Positions 44,769-56,385 of a DNA stretch of 64,000 nt are shown one piece after another. Each line of letters starts with the position of its first letter. The first letter of the stretch is position 1. Source of the DNA: Candidatus Saccharimonadota bacterium (lineage in GTDB: Bacteria; Patescibacteriota; Saccharimonadia; Saccharimonadales; Saccharimonadaceae); contig JAFWKF010000001.1 of NCBI GenBank assembly GCA_017533605.1, positions 111,146 to 175,145 on the forward strand, read 5' to 3'. The notes beneath the pieces were generated by a model. It made no database searches. It was not told where the DNA came from and saw nothing but the letters and a program-made list of their open reading frames with translations. The position numbers and the translations under genes were made by a program.

Positions 44769-45752
44769 TTGGTTATTAAGATAACGCGGATTGATGAACG
44801 AGGTAATGTATATTTTGATACTGAAAGTTTTAAAACGAAATGCTTCGTTCTTGGCGATTCGCTTTTGTTGTGTAATGATGAAAGAACGTTCCATGAAATA
44901 CCATTTCATAGCGGTTTATATTGCAAAATGTTTGAACCCGTATTAGTTGAAAAGGATGATACTATTTTTTTGGCCATTCGGCATGGTAATGCAGCGAAAA
45001 AATATGGTCTTCGCGTAGGACAACAGGTGAAATTGTTATTAAACGTGAAAGGAGGCTTTTGGGAAAAAGAAAATGCATATTCATTCGAAGAAATAATTGA
45101 TAGAGAACTGTACAAAAATGAAGAAGATTATGCAAACTTCAGGCCTTTGTTTCTTGGTAAAAAAAATTTATACCGGTCGTCTAGCCCGTTTGATAATGCT
45201 TATGGTCGTGCTGAATCGGTTTTGTCTTGTATTGAAGAATACAAGATTAAAACAATTATAGATATGGCGGATTCGGAAGCTGAATTAAACAATTTAGTTT
45301 GTGTTGCAAATGCTAAAACTCAAGAAGTGGTAAAAAGACAAACTATATTTGCAATAGGTGATGATACTGGGCTTTTTTCGCGAGAATTTGAACAATCCGT
45401 GTTATTAGCAATGAGAGCATTGATTGTAGCAGAAACCCCCTGCCTAATTCATTGTAGAGCCGGAAAAAGACGAAGTGGCTTCATTTGCGCTATACTTCAA
45501 GCTTTATATGGTATGAGCGCAGAGCAAATAATGGATGATTATATGGTAAGTTATAAAAACAATAATGGTATAACGTATGGCGATAATCCAAAACGCTACG
45601 AATATCTTAAGGTAGATACTATTTATAAAATACTTACACATATAAATGGGCCAGAGCTTGAATATTTAGGGCAATCTACAAAAGAGTACTTAAATAAGAT
45701 TGGTCTAAGCGCTAAAGAAATAGCGTCTTTAGAACTGATAGTACATCAATAA
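44769..45752 (+). CDS. Tyrosine-phosphatase-like enzyme with extra N-terminal domain
   Basis: 327 residues from TTG at 44769, which is 9 bp after a perfect AAGGAGG; an upstream TTG at 44760 is too close. Residues 1-105 form a beta-rich domain ending VKGGFWEKE; 118-310 form the phosphatase with ANFRPL, LYRSSSPFDNAYGRA and P-loop HCRAGKRRSG (Cys229-X5-Arg235), then SYKNNNGITYGDNP. The full His-Cys-X5-Arg is intact. TATAAT lies about 40 bp upstream. Paralogue of the 43564 protein; the shared motifs show duplication. Confidence 0.82.
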   Translation: MVIKITRIDERGNVYFDTESFKTKCFVLGDSLLLCNDERTFHEIPFHSGLYCKMFEPVLVEKDDTIFLAIRHGNAAKKYGLRVGQQVKLLLNVKGGFWEKENAYSFEEIIDRELYKNEEDYANFRPLFLGKKNLYRSSSPFDNAYGRAESVLSCIEEYKIKTIIDMADSEAELNNLVCVANAKTQEVVKRQTIFAIGDDTGLFSREFEQSVLLAMRALIVAETPCLIHCRAGKRRSGFICAILQALYGMSAEQIMDDYMVSYKNNNGITYGDNPKRYEYLKVDTIYKILTHINGPELEYLGQSTKEYLNKIGLSAKEIASLELIVHQ

Positions 45753-45782
45753 AAAACCTCCGAATAAACCGGAGGTTTTTTT
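45751..45782. terminator. Bidirectional terminator between phosphatase and radical-SAM-like gene
   Basis: CCTCCG/CGGAGG stem flanked by six A on one side and seven T on the other; serves both convergent genes. Confidence 0.93.
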
Positions 45783-45787
45783 ATGGA

Positions 45788-46918
45788 TTAACCATATGCT
45801 TTGACATCGAGGAATTCGTTGCTAAACTCACGATACCAAAGAGGGCGATAGTTTTCCCATCGTCTCGGACGCATATCACTTTCGAAAAATACATCCTCGA
45901 TGATAAGGCGAGCTTTTATATAATATTCCAAACTCCTAGCATCATTGTGCAGTGCTTGAGCCTGCAGATTTGTTTGAATTTGAAATATATTTATAATTGG
46001 AAACCGCGTGCAAACACTGAAAAAATAATTAAACTGATTGGCGACAGTGCATAAATCATCGACCCCTACAATATAAGCAAAGGTCGTTTCAATACCATAT
46101 GATTTCGCGACACTCATTGATACATAAAAATCCTCGAGGTTAAGGTCGGATTTGATTTTCGAAAGATTGCTTTTTCTTTTAGCAAAATTATCAATCGCAA
46201 ATACAATCGCAGTTTTACCTAATCTCGAAAACTCTCTAAGGGCAGATGCACTCATAAGCTGACAACCAAAATACATTAATTCGCCATGAAAACCATATCC
46301 TGTTGCAGCATTATATACATCTTGTAAATGGTGTAAAACTTCTTCTTCGCTCTTAAAGAGCCCAGTAACAACGGCAATTTGGTCAAGACTACTGATTCTT
46401 GTGCCAAGTCGTTCTTTTTTGCGGAAAAAATCATCGATATCCTCTATAGTTCGCAGCTCATGTTTATCCTTTATGACGGTATCATCATATAAGCTTTTAT
46501 CATTGTGAACACAAGCTTTACATCCAGCGCAATTACTTCTGCTACGACTATTGAGGTTAAGTAATTTCTTTCCTCTTTGATACGATGTATCGCAAGTATC
46601 AAGAATTGGTTTATCAATAACTCCAATTTGGGAATTATTAAAGTAGACTTTACCGTCTCTTATGTGAAAGTTGGAATCCTCTTCTCCTCTGACTGGTAAT
46701 GCGAACCAAGACAGATCATTACTATAAAACAAAGTACCATTGAAGCGAGTCCTGAAACCAATTCTAACATCATTATCATCAAGACGAACTCCTGTACGAT
46801 TAAAATCAATAAGGCCTATTTCCTGAGGAGAAATGCCATATTTTGACGCCAAATCATACCATTCGCCGATGTCAGATGTTATTCTGATGCCATTACTGAC
46901 GAGAACACTATCAGACAT
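45788..46918 (-). CDS. Putative radical-SAM-like protein with CX2CX2C cluster motif
   Basis: 376 residues, not firmly recognised. Cys130, Cys133 and Cys136 (SNCAGCKACVHND) could bind a 4Fe-4S cluster. The following 200 residues alternate strands and helices like a TIM barrel: IAVVTGLF with EEEVLHHLQDVYNAA, GELMYFGCQLMSASAL, TAIVFAIDNF, IETTFAYIVGVDD, IINIFQIQT. This is the radical-SAM pattern, but the canonical spacing is CX3CX2C. Residues 1-125 form an extra N-terminal domain. AGGAGG lies about 6 bp before ATG. Convergent with the 44769 phosphatase. Confidence 0.6.
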   Translation of the reverse strand: MSDSVLVSNGIRITSDIGEWYDLASKYGISPQEIGLIDFNRTGVRLDDNDVRIGFRTRFNGTLFYSNDLSWFALPVRGEEDSNFHIRDGKVYFNNSQIGVIDKPILDTCDTSYQRGKKLLNLNSRSRSNCAGCKACVHNDKSLYDDTVIKDKHELRTIEDIDDFFRKKERLGTRISSLDQIAVVTGLFKSEEEVLHHLQDVYNAATGYGFHGELMYFGCQLMSASALREFSRLGKTAIVFAIDNFAKRKSNLSKIKSDLNLEDFYVSMSVAKSYGIETTFAYIVGVDDLCTVANQFNYFFSVCTRFPIINIFQIQTNLQAQALHNDARSLEYYIKARLIIEDVFFESDMRPRRWENYRPLWYREFSNEFLDVKAYG

Positions 46919-47037
46919 ATAATCTCCTCCTTATTAAGGTGCGTAGTTTTTATAATTGAACCTAAGATAATTATATTATAACAGATTTTTGATTTTTTAC
47001 AATAGGATTATTATTGAAGCTTCAGAAGCCAGAGGGT

Positions 47038-49949
<2,912 letters not shown>

Positions 49950-49969
<20 letters not shown>

Positions 49970-50828
49970 GTTCTAGTCTCTCAATGCGTTTTTCAATCGG
50001 TGGGTGGGAACTTAAGAGATTACTGAAAAAGCCTTTACGTAAGGGGTTGTTAATATACATAGCTTCGGTGGCAATGTTTTGACTTTTCATGGGTTGCGAA
50101 TGAGATTGCAGTTTTTTAAGTGCGGAAATCATCCCTTCTGGGTATCTAGTGATATTAACCGCAGAGGCATCAGCAAGATATTCACGCTGGCGCGATACGG
50201 CCATTTGGGCGATGCTGGCCACAATAGGCGACAAAATCGCAGCGATGATTATTAATACATATCCTACGGGGCTGCCTTCGTTGTCGCGGCGACGGCTGCC
50301 GTAAAACATCATCCTGAAAGCTAAATCAGAAATCAAACCCACTACGCAAACTAGGCCAAACACGATCATGGAGACGCGGATGTCGTAGTTTTTAACGTGA
50401 GACATTTCGTGCGCCATCACGGCGGTAAGTTCTTTGTCGTCCATAACATCAATGAGGCCAGTGGTAGCCGCTACGGCAGCGTGAGCAGGGTCACGGCCAG
50501 TAGCGAAGGCGTTAGGTGCTTGATCTTCTACGATATAGACTTTTGGCATAGGCAGGCCGGTGGTGATAGAAAGATTTTCTACCACATTATAAAAGCGCGG
50601 GTTGTCTTTTTTGGTGATTTCCTTGGCGCCAGTCATAGCTATAGCAAGTGAGCCGGCAGCAAAATACTGGATCACCGCATAGACTATCGCAACAATGGTA
50701 GTCCATACGGCAATCCAAGGATTGTTATAAACCCAAGCAAATATCCCGGCAATTATGCCAATCAAAACCACAAAACCAATAATAATATATATGGTTCGGC
50801 GTTTGTTTTCGGCAATTTGCTTGTACAT
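49950..50828 (-). CDS. htpX: HtpX-type M48 membrane metalloprotease
   Basis: 292 residues. Two N-terminal membrane helices (about 11-57), zinc motif AVMAHEMSHVKNYD, two further hydrophobic segments (about 150-205), and a downstream Glu in SRQREYLADASAV. Family members cleave misfolded membrane proteins alongside FtsH. It follows lemA after 2 bp, the common lemA-htpX pairing. Confidence 0.95.
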
Positions 50829-50830
50829 TT

Positions 50831-51409
50831 TTAGAATTTAACTTCAGGAGCTTTTTCAATCTTAGCTTTTTCGCTTTCAGCAACTTCAAAATAATCACGA
50901 GTTTTGAAGTGGCCAACGAAATTATTGATAATGTTAACTGGGAAAGTTTTAATACGAGTATTCAAATCTTTAGCACCAGCATTGTAAAATCTGCGGGAAG
51001 CTTGAATTTTGTCTTCAACATCTTGAAGCTGAGTTTGAAGTTGCTGGAAGTTTTCGTTAGCTTTGAGCTCTGGGTAAGCTTCAGCAATAGCAAAAATGCG
51101 ACCAAGAGCAGTTTGCATTTCTTGTTCAGCTTCGGCAGCTTGCTTGACGGTTTTGGCGCCCATCGCAGCAGTGCGAGCTTCGGTGACCATTTGGAAGGTT
51201 TCTTTTTCGTGCTTGGCATAGCCTTTAACGGTCTCTAACACATTTGGAATTAAATCAGCACGGTATTTGAGCTGGACTGTGATATCCGACCAAGCTTCAT
51301 TTACGCGCTCATCTAACTTAACTAGGCCGTTATAGATGCCGCCAATGAACATAGCAATAAGAACAATTATTACTATGATTACAATTATTACAATTAACCA
51401 TGTAGGCAT
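50831..51409 (-). CDS. lemA: LemA family protein
   Basis: 192 residues. One N-terminal membrane helix made mostly of Ile and Val (4-24), then a long helical domain with YNGLVKLDERVNEAWSDI, QLKYRADLIPNVLETVKGYA and ASRRFYNAGAKDLNTRI. Function in the family is not settled, but it is often paired with htpX, as here. AAGGAGAAC Shine-Dalgarno; -10 TATAAT about 30 bp upstream. Confidence 0.95.
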   Translation of the reverse strand: MPTWLIVIIVIIVIIVLIAMFIGGIYNGLVKLDERVNEAWSDITVQLKYRADLIPNVLETVKGYAKHEKETFQMVTEARTAAMGAKTVKQAAEAEQEMQTALGRIFAIAEAYPELKANENFQQLQTQLQDVEDKIQASRRFYNAGAKDLNTRIKTFPVNIINNFVGHFKTRDYFEVAESEKAKIEKAPEVKF

Positions 51410-51554
51410 TTTGTTCTCCTTATTTTATGTATCAATTATAGCATAAAAACAAAAATAATGTTCTATAACGTGATGACCGTTTAAAAAAACATAATAGTTT
51501 TAACATAATAATCATTAGATGATATAATACAAGTAACAACTTAAACAAAACGTA

Positions 51555-52427
51555 ATGAAGTCAGATTTTCTAACATTAGTTTGGATGATATGTGTTGCCT
51601 TGGCGATACTGTTGGCAATTTGGTTAATAATTGTTTGTTTAAGAAAATATTCTAATTGGCGAATATCAAAAAATAGTAAACAATACTTCCGACAGAATAA
51701 AGAAATATGTGAAAAGATAAAGAAAGAAGGTGATGTATTATTAAAAAATCACTCATCATATTTAGATAATATAAACCATTTTAATTTAAATAGGATTGTT
51801 AGATGTTCTAATTCGGTCGTATCAGGTTCCAGCCAGGATCCAATTAAATATATATTGAAATATTCTGATATAGATAATAGTTTAAAGGATGCCGAAAAGT
51901 TGGAGTTTGTTTCTAAATATATAGTTGACTACAAGTCATTTTTAGCAGACATAGATGATGCTAGTGATGTAATAAAGAAAGAATTGCCACTTTTTTATAA
52001 AATATTTACTGATAAGAAAAAATTACCTTATATTGTATGTGAATTAAACTATGAACTAAGCAACATCAAAAAACCATTCTTGTATTTTTTGTATATTAGC
52101 CCTGGTGGAAAATCAAGAAATGTTAATAAAATAATAATAAACGAGGAAGTAATTGGTGCTCTTGTGTATGAAATTAGTAAAACTATTAGCAAGAAGGGCC
52201 ATTCAAAGCGCCAAAGAAGCATAATGACAAATGACCTAAGAGAAGCAATCAAAAAAAGAGATAATTACACGTGTTGTAAATGCGGTAATAGTGTATATAA
52301 CGAACCAAATCTTTTGTTAGAAGTGGATCATATTATCCCAGTTTCTAAAGGTGGAAAAACTGAGGCATCTAATCTTCAGACATTATGTTGGCGCTGTAAT
52401 AGAATAAAAAGTGATAAATCTAATTAA
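51555..52427 (+). CDS. Membrane-anchored HNH endonuclease
   Basis: 290 residues. One N-terminal membrane helix (about 6-30), a helical middle of about 190 residues with no recognised domain, and a C-terminal HNH nuclease (233-290): Cys240/241 and Cys243, DH at 258-259 in VDHIIPVSKGG, NLQTLCWRCN with Cys278 and Cys281, then KSDK. The Cys pairs form the zinc ribbon common in McrA-type HNH domains. The middle and nuclease should face the cytoplasm if the N-terminus is outside. -10 TATAAT about 25 bp upstream. AT-rich. Confidence 0.78.
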   Translation: MKSDFLTLVWMICVALAILLAIWLIIVCLRKYSNWRISKNSKQYFRQNKEICEKIKKEGDVLLKNHSSYLDNINHFNLNRIVRCSNSVVSGSSQDPIKYILKYSDIDNSLKDAEKLEFVSKYIVDYKSFLADIDDASDVIKKELPLFYKIFTDKKKLPYIVCELNYELSNIKKPFLYFLYISPGGKSRNVNKIIINEEVIGALVYEISKTISKKGHSKRQRSIMTNDLREAIKKRDNYTCCKCGNSVYNEPNLLLEVDHIIPVSKGGKTEASNLQTLCWRCNRIKSDKSN

Positions 52428-52436
52428 AAAACAAAA

Positions 52437-52513
52437 TGGTGCGAGCGAAGAGACTCTAACTCTCGACCTCTTCCTTGGCAAGGAAGCGCTCTAAACAACT
52501 GAGCTACGCTCGC
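52437..52513 (-). tRNA. tRNA-Gly (GCC) with altered elbow bases
   Basis: 77 nt, acceptor GCGAGCG/CGCTCGC, anticodon stem CTTCC/GGAAG, loop TTGCCAA, A73 and encoded CCA. The D-loop reads AGTTGTTTA (G18-T19) and the T-loop TTAGAGT (A56), where G19 and C56 are nearly universal. T-stem closes with G49-U65. A TATAAT box lies 8 bp before the 5' end. Confidence 0.9.
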
Positions 52514-52594
52514 ATGGGTATATTATATCACAGCTATTGCGTTTTTTGCAAAAATCATGTACAATTCTAAGCGTAATAACTATAAAACACAAAC

Positions 52595-53566
52595 ATGGAA
52601 ATCGCTCTGCAAATCTTGGTACTGGTAATCGGTTTTATTTTCTTGATTAAAGGTGCCGACTGGTTGGTTTCTGGTGCTTCTAGTGTGGCATCTAATTTTA
52701 AGGTGTCTAAACTACTAATTGGACTCACTATTGTGGCATTTGGTACCGGTGCACCGGAGCTCGCTGTTTCCTTTTCGTCGCTTATAAACGGCAATACAGA
52801 TATTCTACTCGGTAACGTAATTGGTAGTAATATCGTAAATATTTTACTGCTAATTGGCATAGCTGCGGTAATTCGCCCGATTAAAGTGCAGAAAGATACG
52901 GTTTCTAAAGAATTACCACTTTTGCTTTTAATCTCTACTGCGCTAATTGTTTTAATTCTGGATACGACTTTGTCTGGAGCGCTAGAAAATGTCTTTTCAA
53001 GAAGCGACGCTATCATCTGTTTGTTATTATTCTGTATTTTCCTGTATTATCTTGTTGCATTACTACGTAAAAATAAAAGAGAGGCAAAGAAAGTTGAAAA
53101 GCCAAAGTATAAACTGGGGAAATCATTCTTGCTCGTAGTTATTGGTTTGGCCGGCGTGGTAGCTGGTAGCCAACTTGTGGTAAGCTCAGCTTCGTTTATT
53201 GCTTCAGCAATTGGCGTTTCGGAAAGAATTATAGCACTAACCGTGGTGGCGTTTGGTACATCGCTTCCTGAGTTGGTCACAACTATAACAGCAGCACGTA
53301 GAGGTGAAAGTGATCTTCTAGTTGGTAACATTGTTGGTAGTAATATATTTAATATTTGTATCGTTCTTGCTCTGCCAATTGCAATTTCGGGATCTATCTC
53401 GCCAGAAAATTTTGAAACAATAGATTTAGTGATGCTAATGGTAGCAACGGCAATTATATGTTTAATAGCGCGGCGCAACCACGATATTAATCGCATAGAA
53501 GGGTTATTAATGCTCGCTATTTTTGCAATTTATTATGGCTATATAATATACGGAGCTCTGGCATGA
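52595..53566 (+). CDS. K+-independent-type Na+/Ca2+ exchanger (YrbG/CaCA family)
   Basis: 323 residues, ten membrane segments as two inverted repeats. Each repeat carries the alpha motif: GTGAPELAVSFSS with GNVIGSNIVNILLLIG in the first half, GTSLPELVTTITAA with GNIVGSNIFNICIVL in the second. Exchanges Ca2+ for Na+ or H+ across the membrane. Overlaps the 53563 transporter by 4 bp (ATGA). No strong Shine-Dalgarno is seen before ATG. Confidence 0.93.
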   Translation: MEIALQILVLVIGFIFLIKGADWLVSGASSVASNFKVSKLLIGLTIVAFGTGAPELAVSFSSLINGNTDILLGNVIGSNIVNILLLIGIAAVIRPIKVQKDTVSKELPLLLLISTALIVLILDTTLSGALENVFSRSDAIICLLLFCIFLYYLVALLRKNKREAKKVEKPKYKLGKSFLLVVIGLAGVVAGSQLVVSSASFIASAIGVSERIIALTVVAFGTSLPELVTTITAARRGESDLLVGNIVGSNIFNICIVLALPIAISGSISPENFETIDLVMLMVATAIICLIARRNHDINRIEGLLMLAIFAIYYGYIIYGALA

Positions 53567-54489
53567 ATTGGCTAATTCTGATGGCAATTAACGTGGTTTC
53601 GGATTCCACGAGGATTTTTATTGATAATTATGTGACCGACTATTATTTCAAAGGTAAAGAATCGGTTTCTTCAAAAATATTTTATGGATATGCTGGGTTA
53701 TTCTTTGCACTTCTTATTGGAGTGATTTTTGGCGTTAATTTTAGCAATGCAACTGTTTCTACGATTATGCTTTTAATCTTAGCTGGGTTTATTAGTGGTA
53801 TTGCTGGTATTCCGTATTATCGTGCCTTGGAACTTGAAGACTCTACTAGTATTGGCATCTTTTTACAATTTGCGCCAGTTTTATACTTGATTATGGGTTG
53901 GTTTTTGTTAGGTGAAAAGTTTTCGCCATTACAACTTGTTTCTTTTGTTCTGATTCTAGTAGCACCACTTGTGATTGTTTTTACAGCACGTAAAAGAAGT
54001 CGTCATCTAAAGGTGAAAGCCATAATGTATGCACTTTTGTACGTAATAGCATATGTGGTGAGTGCATTAATATTTGTTTTAGAGGGACTAAACGGACTGG
54101 ATATAATTAGTGCTTTAGTATTAGTTCAGATTGGTAAAGGTTTAGGAAATCTAGCGGCTGGTTACGGTAGGGTAAGGTGGCGCAAGAGGTTTTATACCGT
54201 ACTTAGAAAAACAAAGTTTAGAGTTATTCACCCGATGTTTTTAAATTCAATAATTGGCATCGTGGCGGACTTTTGTTATCGTTATGCTTTAATAATTGCG
54301 CCGTCAGTAGCGCTAGCTTCGGCGGTTTCCGATACGGCCGAACCAATTTTTATTTTCTTTACCGGGATAATTTTGACTTTGATTTCGCCAAAAGTAGGTA
54401 GAGAAAAATTAAACAAAAAAGCAATTCTCGCACATATGTTCGCTACTATCTTAGTGGTAGCAGGCGTGGTTTTGATGCAAATCACTTAA
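53563..54489 (+). CDS. EamA/DMT superfamily transporter
   Basis: 308 residues with about ten membrane segments in two halves. The PYYRALELEDSTSIGIF and APVLYLIMGWFLLGEKFSPLQ stretches are typical of the EamA repeat, and SDTAEPIFIFF marks the second half. Substrate unknown (metabolite export or amino acid uptake in the family). Translationally coupled to the exchanger. Confidence 0.85.
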   Translation: MNWLILMAINVVSDSTRIFIDNYVTDYYFKGKESVSSKIFYGYAGLFFALLIGVIFGVNFSNATVSTIMLLILAGFISGIAGIPYYRALELEDSTSIGIFLQFAPVLYLIMGWFLLGEKFSPLQLVSFVLILVAPLVIVFTARKRSRHLKVKAIMYALLYVIAYVVSALIFVLEGLNGLDIISALVLVQIGKGLGNLAAGYGRVRWRKRFYTVLRKTKFRVIHPMFLNSIIGIVADFCYRYALIIAPSVALASAVSDTAEPIFIFFTGIILTLISPKVGREKLNKKAILAHMFATILVVAGVVLMQIT

Positions 54490-54512
54490 TTTATGATAAA
54501 ATAATTACAGGC

Positions 54513-54586
54513 GGTGCTTTGGCGGAGTGGTTACGCAGCGGTCTGCAAAACCGCGTACACCGGTTCAATTCCGGTAGGCACCTCCA
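54513..54586 (+). tRNA. tRNA-Cys (GCA)
   Basis: 74 nt, acceptor GGTGCTT/AGGCACC, anticodon stem GCGGT/ACCGC, loop CTGCAAA, U73 as expected for Cys, encoded CCA. Confidence 0.95.
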
Positions 54587-54590
54587 TTTT

Positions 54591-55562
54591 TTATAGCTTA
54601 ATAATTGGTTCTTTGGTTTTGGCGAGTTCGCCGGCTTTCTTAATTAGGGCTGCTACCTTATCGTGATCGGCTTTCTGTTTTTCTTCATTAAAAGCGGCTT
54701 GTTGTCTTTTTAAATCACCTAAGAAACCAGTTCCCTTAGCTGCATTCCAGAAGATTCTTTCGCATGGTACGTTTTTATAGTGCCAGGGCTTGTTAAATAA
54801 ATTAAAATGCACTAGTTTAGTATTCTTAGGTAAATCTTTAACTGGTTCGGCATTCCACTTGGGGTCTAGATGCAGGATTTGCCCTTTTAAGATGACATTC
54901 AGATAATCTTGGTCTGGAGCTACGAGGTCCGCATCGTAGGTTTTGATTAGATCAATCATAGTGGAAAGGTAGCGCATTTTGCGCATTTTTTTAAGATCCA
55001 TGACTTGTACGCCGGAATTAACGTATTCTGTATGTGGAACACCTACAGCATTATCTACATAATCACGGAACTCCGGGATAACTGTGACTTTAGGATCTAC
55101 CATTGCAGCTAGGGCATTGTCACCGAGGTCGGTGTCAAATAACTCGCCAATATCGTCACGTAAAATCACATCACTGTCAATATAAACTGCCTTTTTATAG
55201 AGCGGAAACATCAGCGGGATAAAGGCGCGATAGTAGTACACGGCACTAGAAAAGAAATCTCCAGCTCCCTTTTGACGACGGGTACAATAGGCTACAATTG
55301 CTTTTAAATATAAGCTGCGTGTCATTTTTTTAAACTGCAGGGCGACATTTTTAGTGACCAAACTTCTGAGCCGCCAACGATTGACTAGATTTAAGCCATC
55401 GTGTAAGATAATAACTTTATAATATCGGTCGGGATTTACATGCTGAGTAAGCGAGTGAATAGCTGCGGCGGCGTAAGGCGCGTAGGCGCTATTAATGGTC
55501 AAAAAAATCGGTACAACTTTAACATGTTTTTTTATCGGATTACCCGTGTCAAATATACTCAT
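54591..55562 (-). CDS. Family 8 glycosyltransferase
   Basis: 323 residues, GT-A fold. Seen: FLTINSAYAPYAAAAIHSL, VYIDSDVIL (DxD metal site), EYVNSGVQVMDL, and HFNLFNKPWHY. Retaining transferase using a UDP-sugar, likely UDP-Glc or UDP-Gal. Long basic C-terminal helix (285-323). Separated by 1 bp from the acyltransferase; the GT8-PlsC-GT8 order suggests assembly of a glycolipid or lipid-linked glycan (inference). Confidence 0.9.
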   Translation of the reverse strand: MSIFDTGNPIKKHVKVVPIFLTINSAYAPYAAAAIHSLTQHVNPDRYYKVIILHDGLNLVNRWRLRSLVTKNVALQFKKMTRSLYLKAIVAYCTRRQKGAGDFFSSAVYYYRAFIPLMFPLYKKAVYIDSDVILRDDIGELFDTDLGDNALAAMVDPKVTVIPEFRDYVDNAVGVPHTEYVNSGVQVMDLKKMRKMRYLSTMIDLIKTYDADLVAPDQDYLNVILKGQILHLDPKWNAEPVKDLPKNTKLVHFNLFNKPWHYKNVPCERIFWNAAKGTGFLGDLKRQQAAFNEEKQKADHDKVAALIKKAGELAKTKEPIIKL

Positions 55563-55563
55563 A

Positions 55564-56385
55564 TTATTTCTTTATATACTTAAAATATTCGTAAGTGTTT
55601 TTCTTACTATATTTTACCATAGAATCGTAAGCTTTTTTGGCTAAAATCTCTTGGTTCTCTTCGGCAGATTTGGATTTTTCGGGATAAAATGGACCATCTA
55701 CGAAAATATCCATACGGGGTAAATCGCCTTTTTTGTTTTTGGTACGTTTGTGGTAAGTGGTAGTCATGGTAAAGATTGGTAAATCGTTCCGGACGGCATA
55801 TTTGAAAGATTTCCCACCAGCAGGAAATGTACGGATTTTGGTACTGTAAGGCCAAACGTGAGCTTCGGGATAGATTACCAAGGCGTTTTTCTGACGCAAG
55901 CGTTTATCTACAGCTTCATTCATAGCCTTTTTTTCGGCATCATTAGTGCCAAGTGGGATGCCGCCAATCATTGGCAAATATTTACCAATGCCAGGAATTT
56001 TAAGATTGACTGGGCTGATAATGGTAAATATTCTGCGATCCGCAGCGAGGGCTGGACCAAACACATCGTGAAACGGGTTGGTGTGGTTGGCATAAATCAC
56101 ATAACCTTTGCCTTTGGCCTTTTTTAGTTTTTCGCGGCCATAAAACTTAGCTTGCCAATAATGCCTTTCGTACCACTGGCCAAAAATCCAGAACAAACGG
56201 AACAAAATGGAAGAATAAAGACGCACGAATGGGTTTTTAGGAATATATTCGTAGCCTTCTGGCAAAAGTACTTTTTGTTTCTTTTCCTGCTCCTCGGTTT
56301 TGATTGGGTCGTCTTCTTCGGATGTGTAATAAAAAACTCGTTCTTCTGCCGGAATGTCTTTTTGGAATAATTCTGCTTTAGCCAT
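55564..56385 (-). CDS. PlsC-type acyltransferase
   Basis: 273 residues. Hydrophobic segment about 52-68, catalytic motif as HTNPFHD (HX5D rather than HX4D), substrate-binding GGIPLGTND and YPEAHVWPY in place of FPEGTR. The family acylates glycerol-phosphates or glycolipids. Charged N-terminus of about 45 residues is unusual. The start overlaps the stop of the upstream GT8 by 1 bp (TAATG). Confidence 0.86.
   Translation of the reverse strand: MAKAELFQKDIPAEERVFYYTSEEDDPIKTEEQEKKQKVLLPEGYEYIPKNPFVRLYSSILFRLFWIFGQWYERHYWQAKFYGREKLKKAKGKGYVIYANHTNPFHDVFGPALAADRRIFTIISPVNLKIPGIGKYLPMIGGIPLGTNDAEKKAMNEAVDKRLRQKNALVIYPEAHVWPYSTKIRTFPAGGKSFKYAVRNDLPIFTMTTTYHKRTKNKKGDLPRMDIFVDGPFYPEKSKSAEENQEILAKKAYDSMVKYSKKNTYEYFKYIKK

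Noticed and set aside
43206..47037. Phage-like integration at tRNA-Glu
   Set aside because: No direct repeat of the tRNA 3' end was found at the right side and no integrase is present, so only weak evidence for an integrated island.
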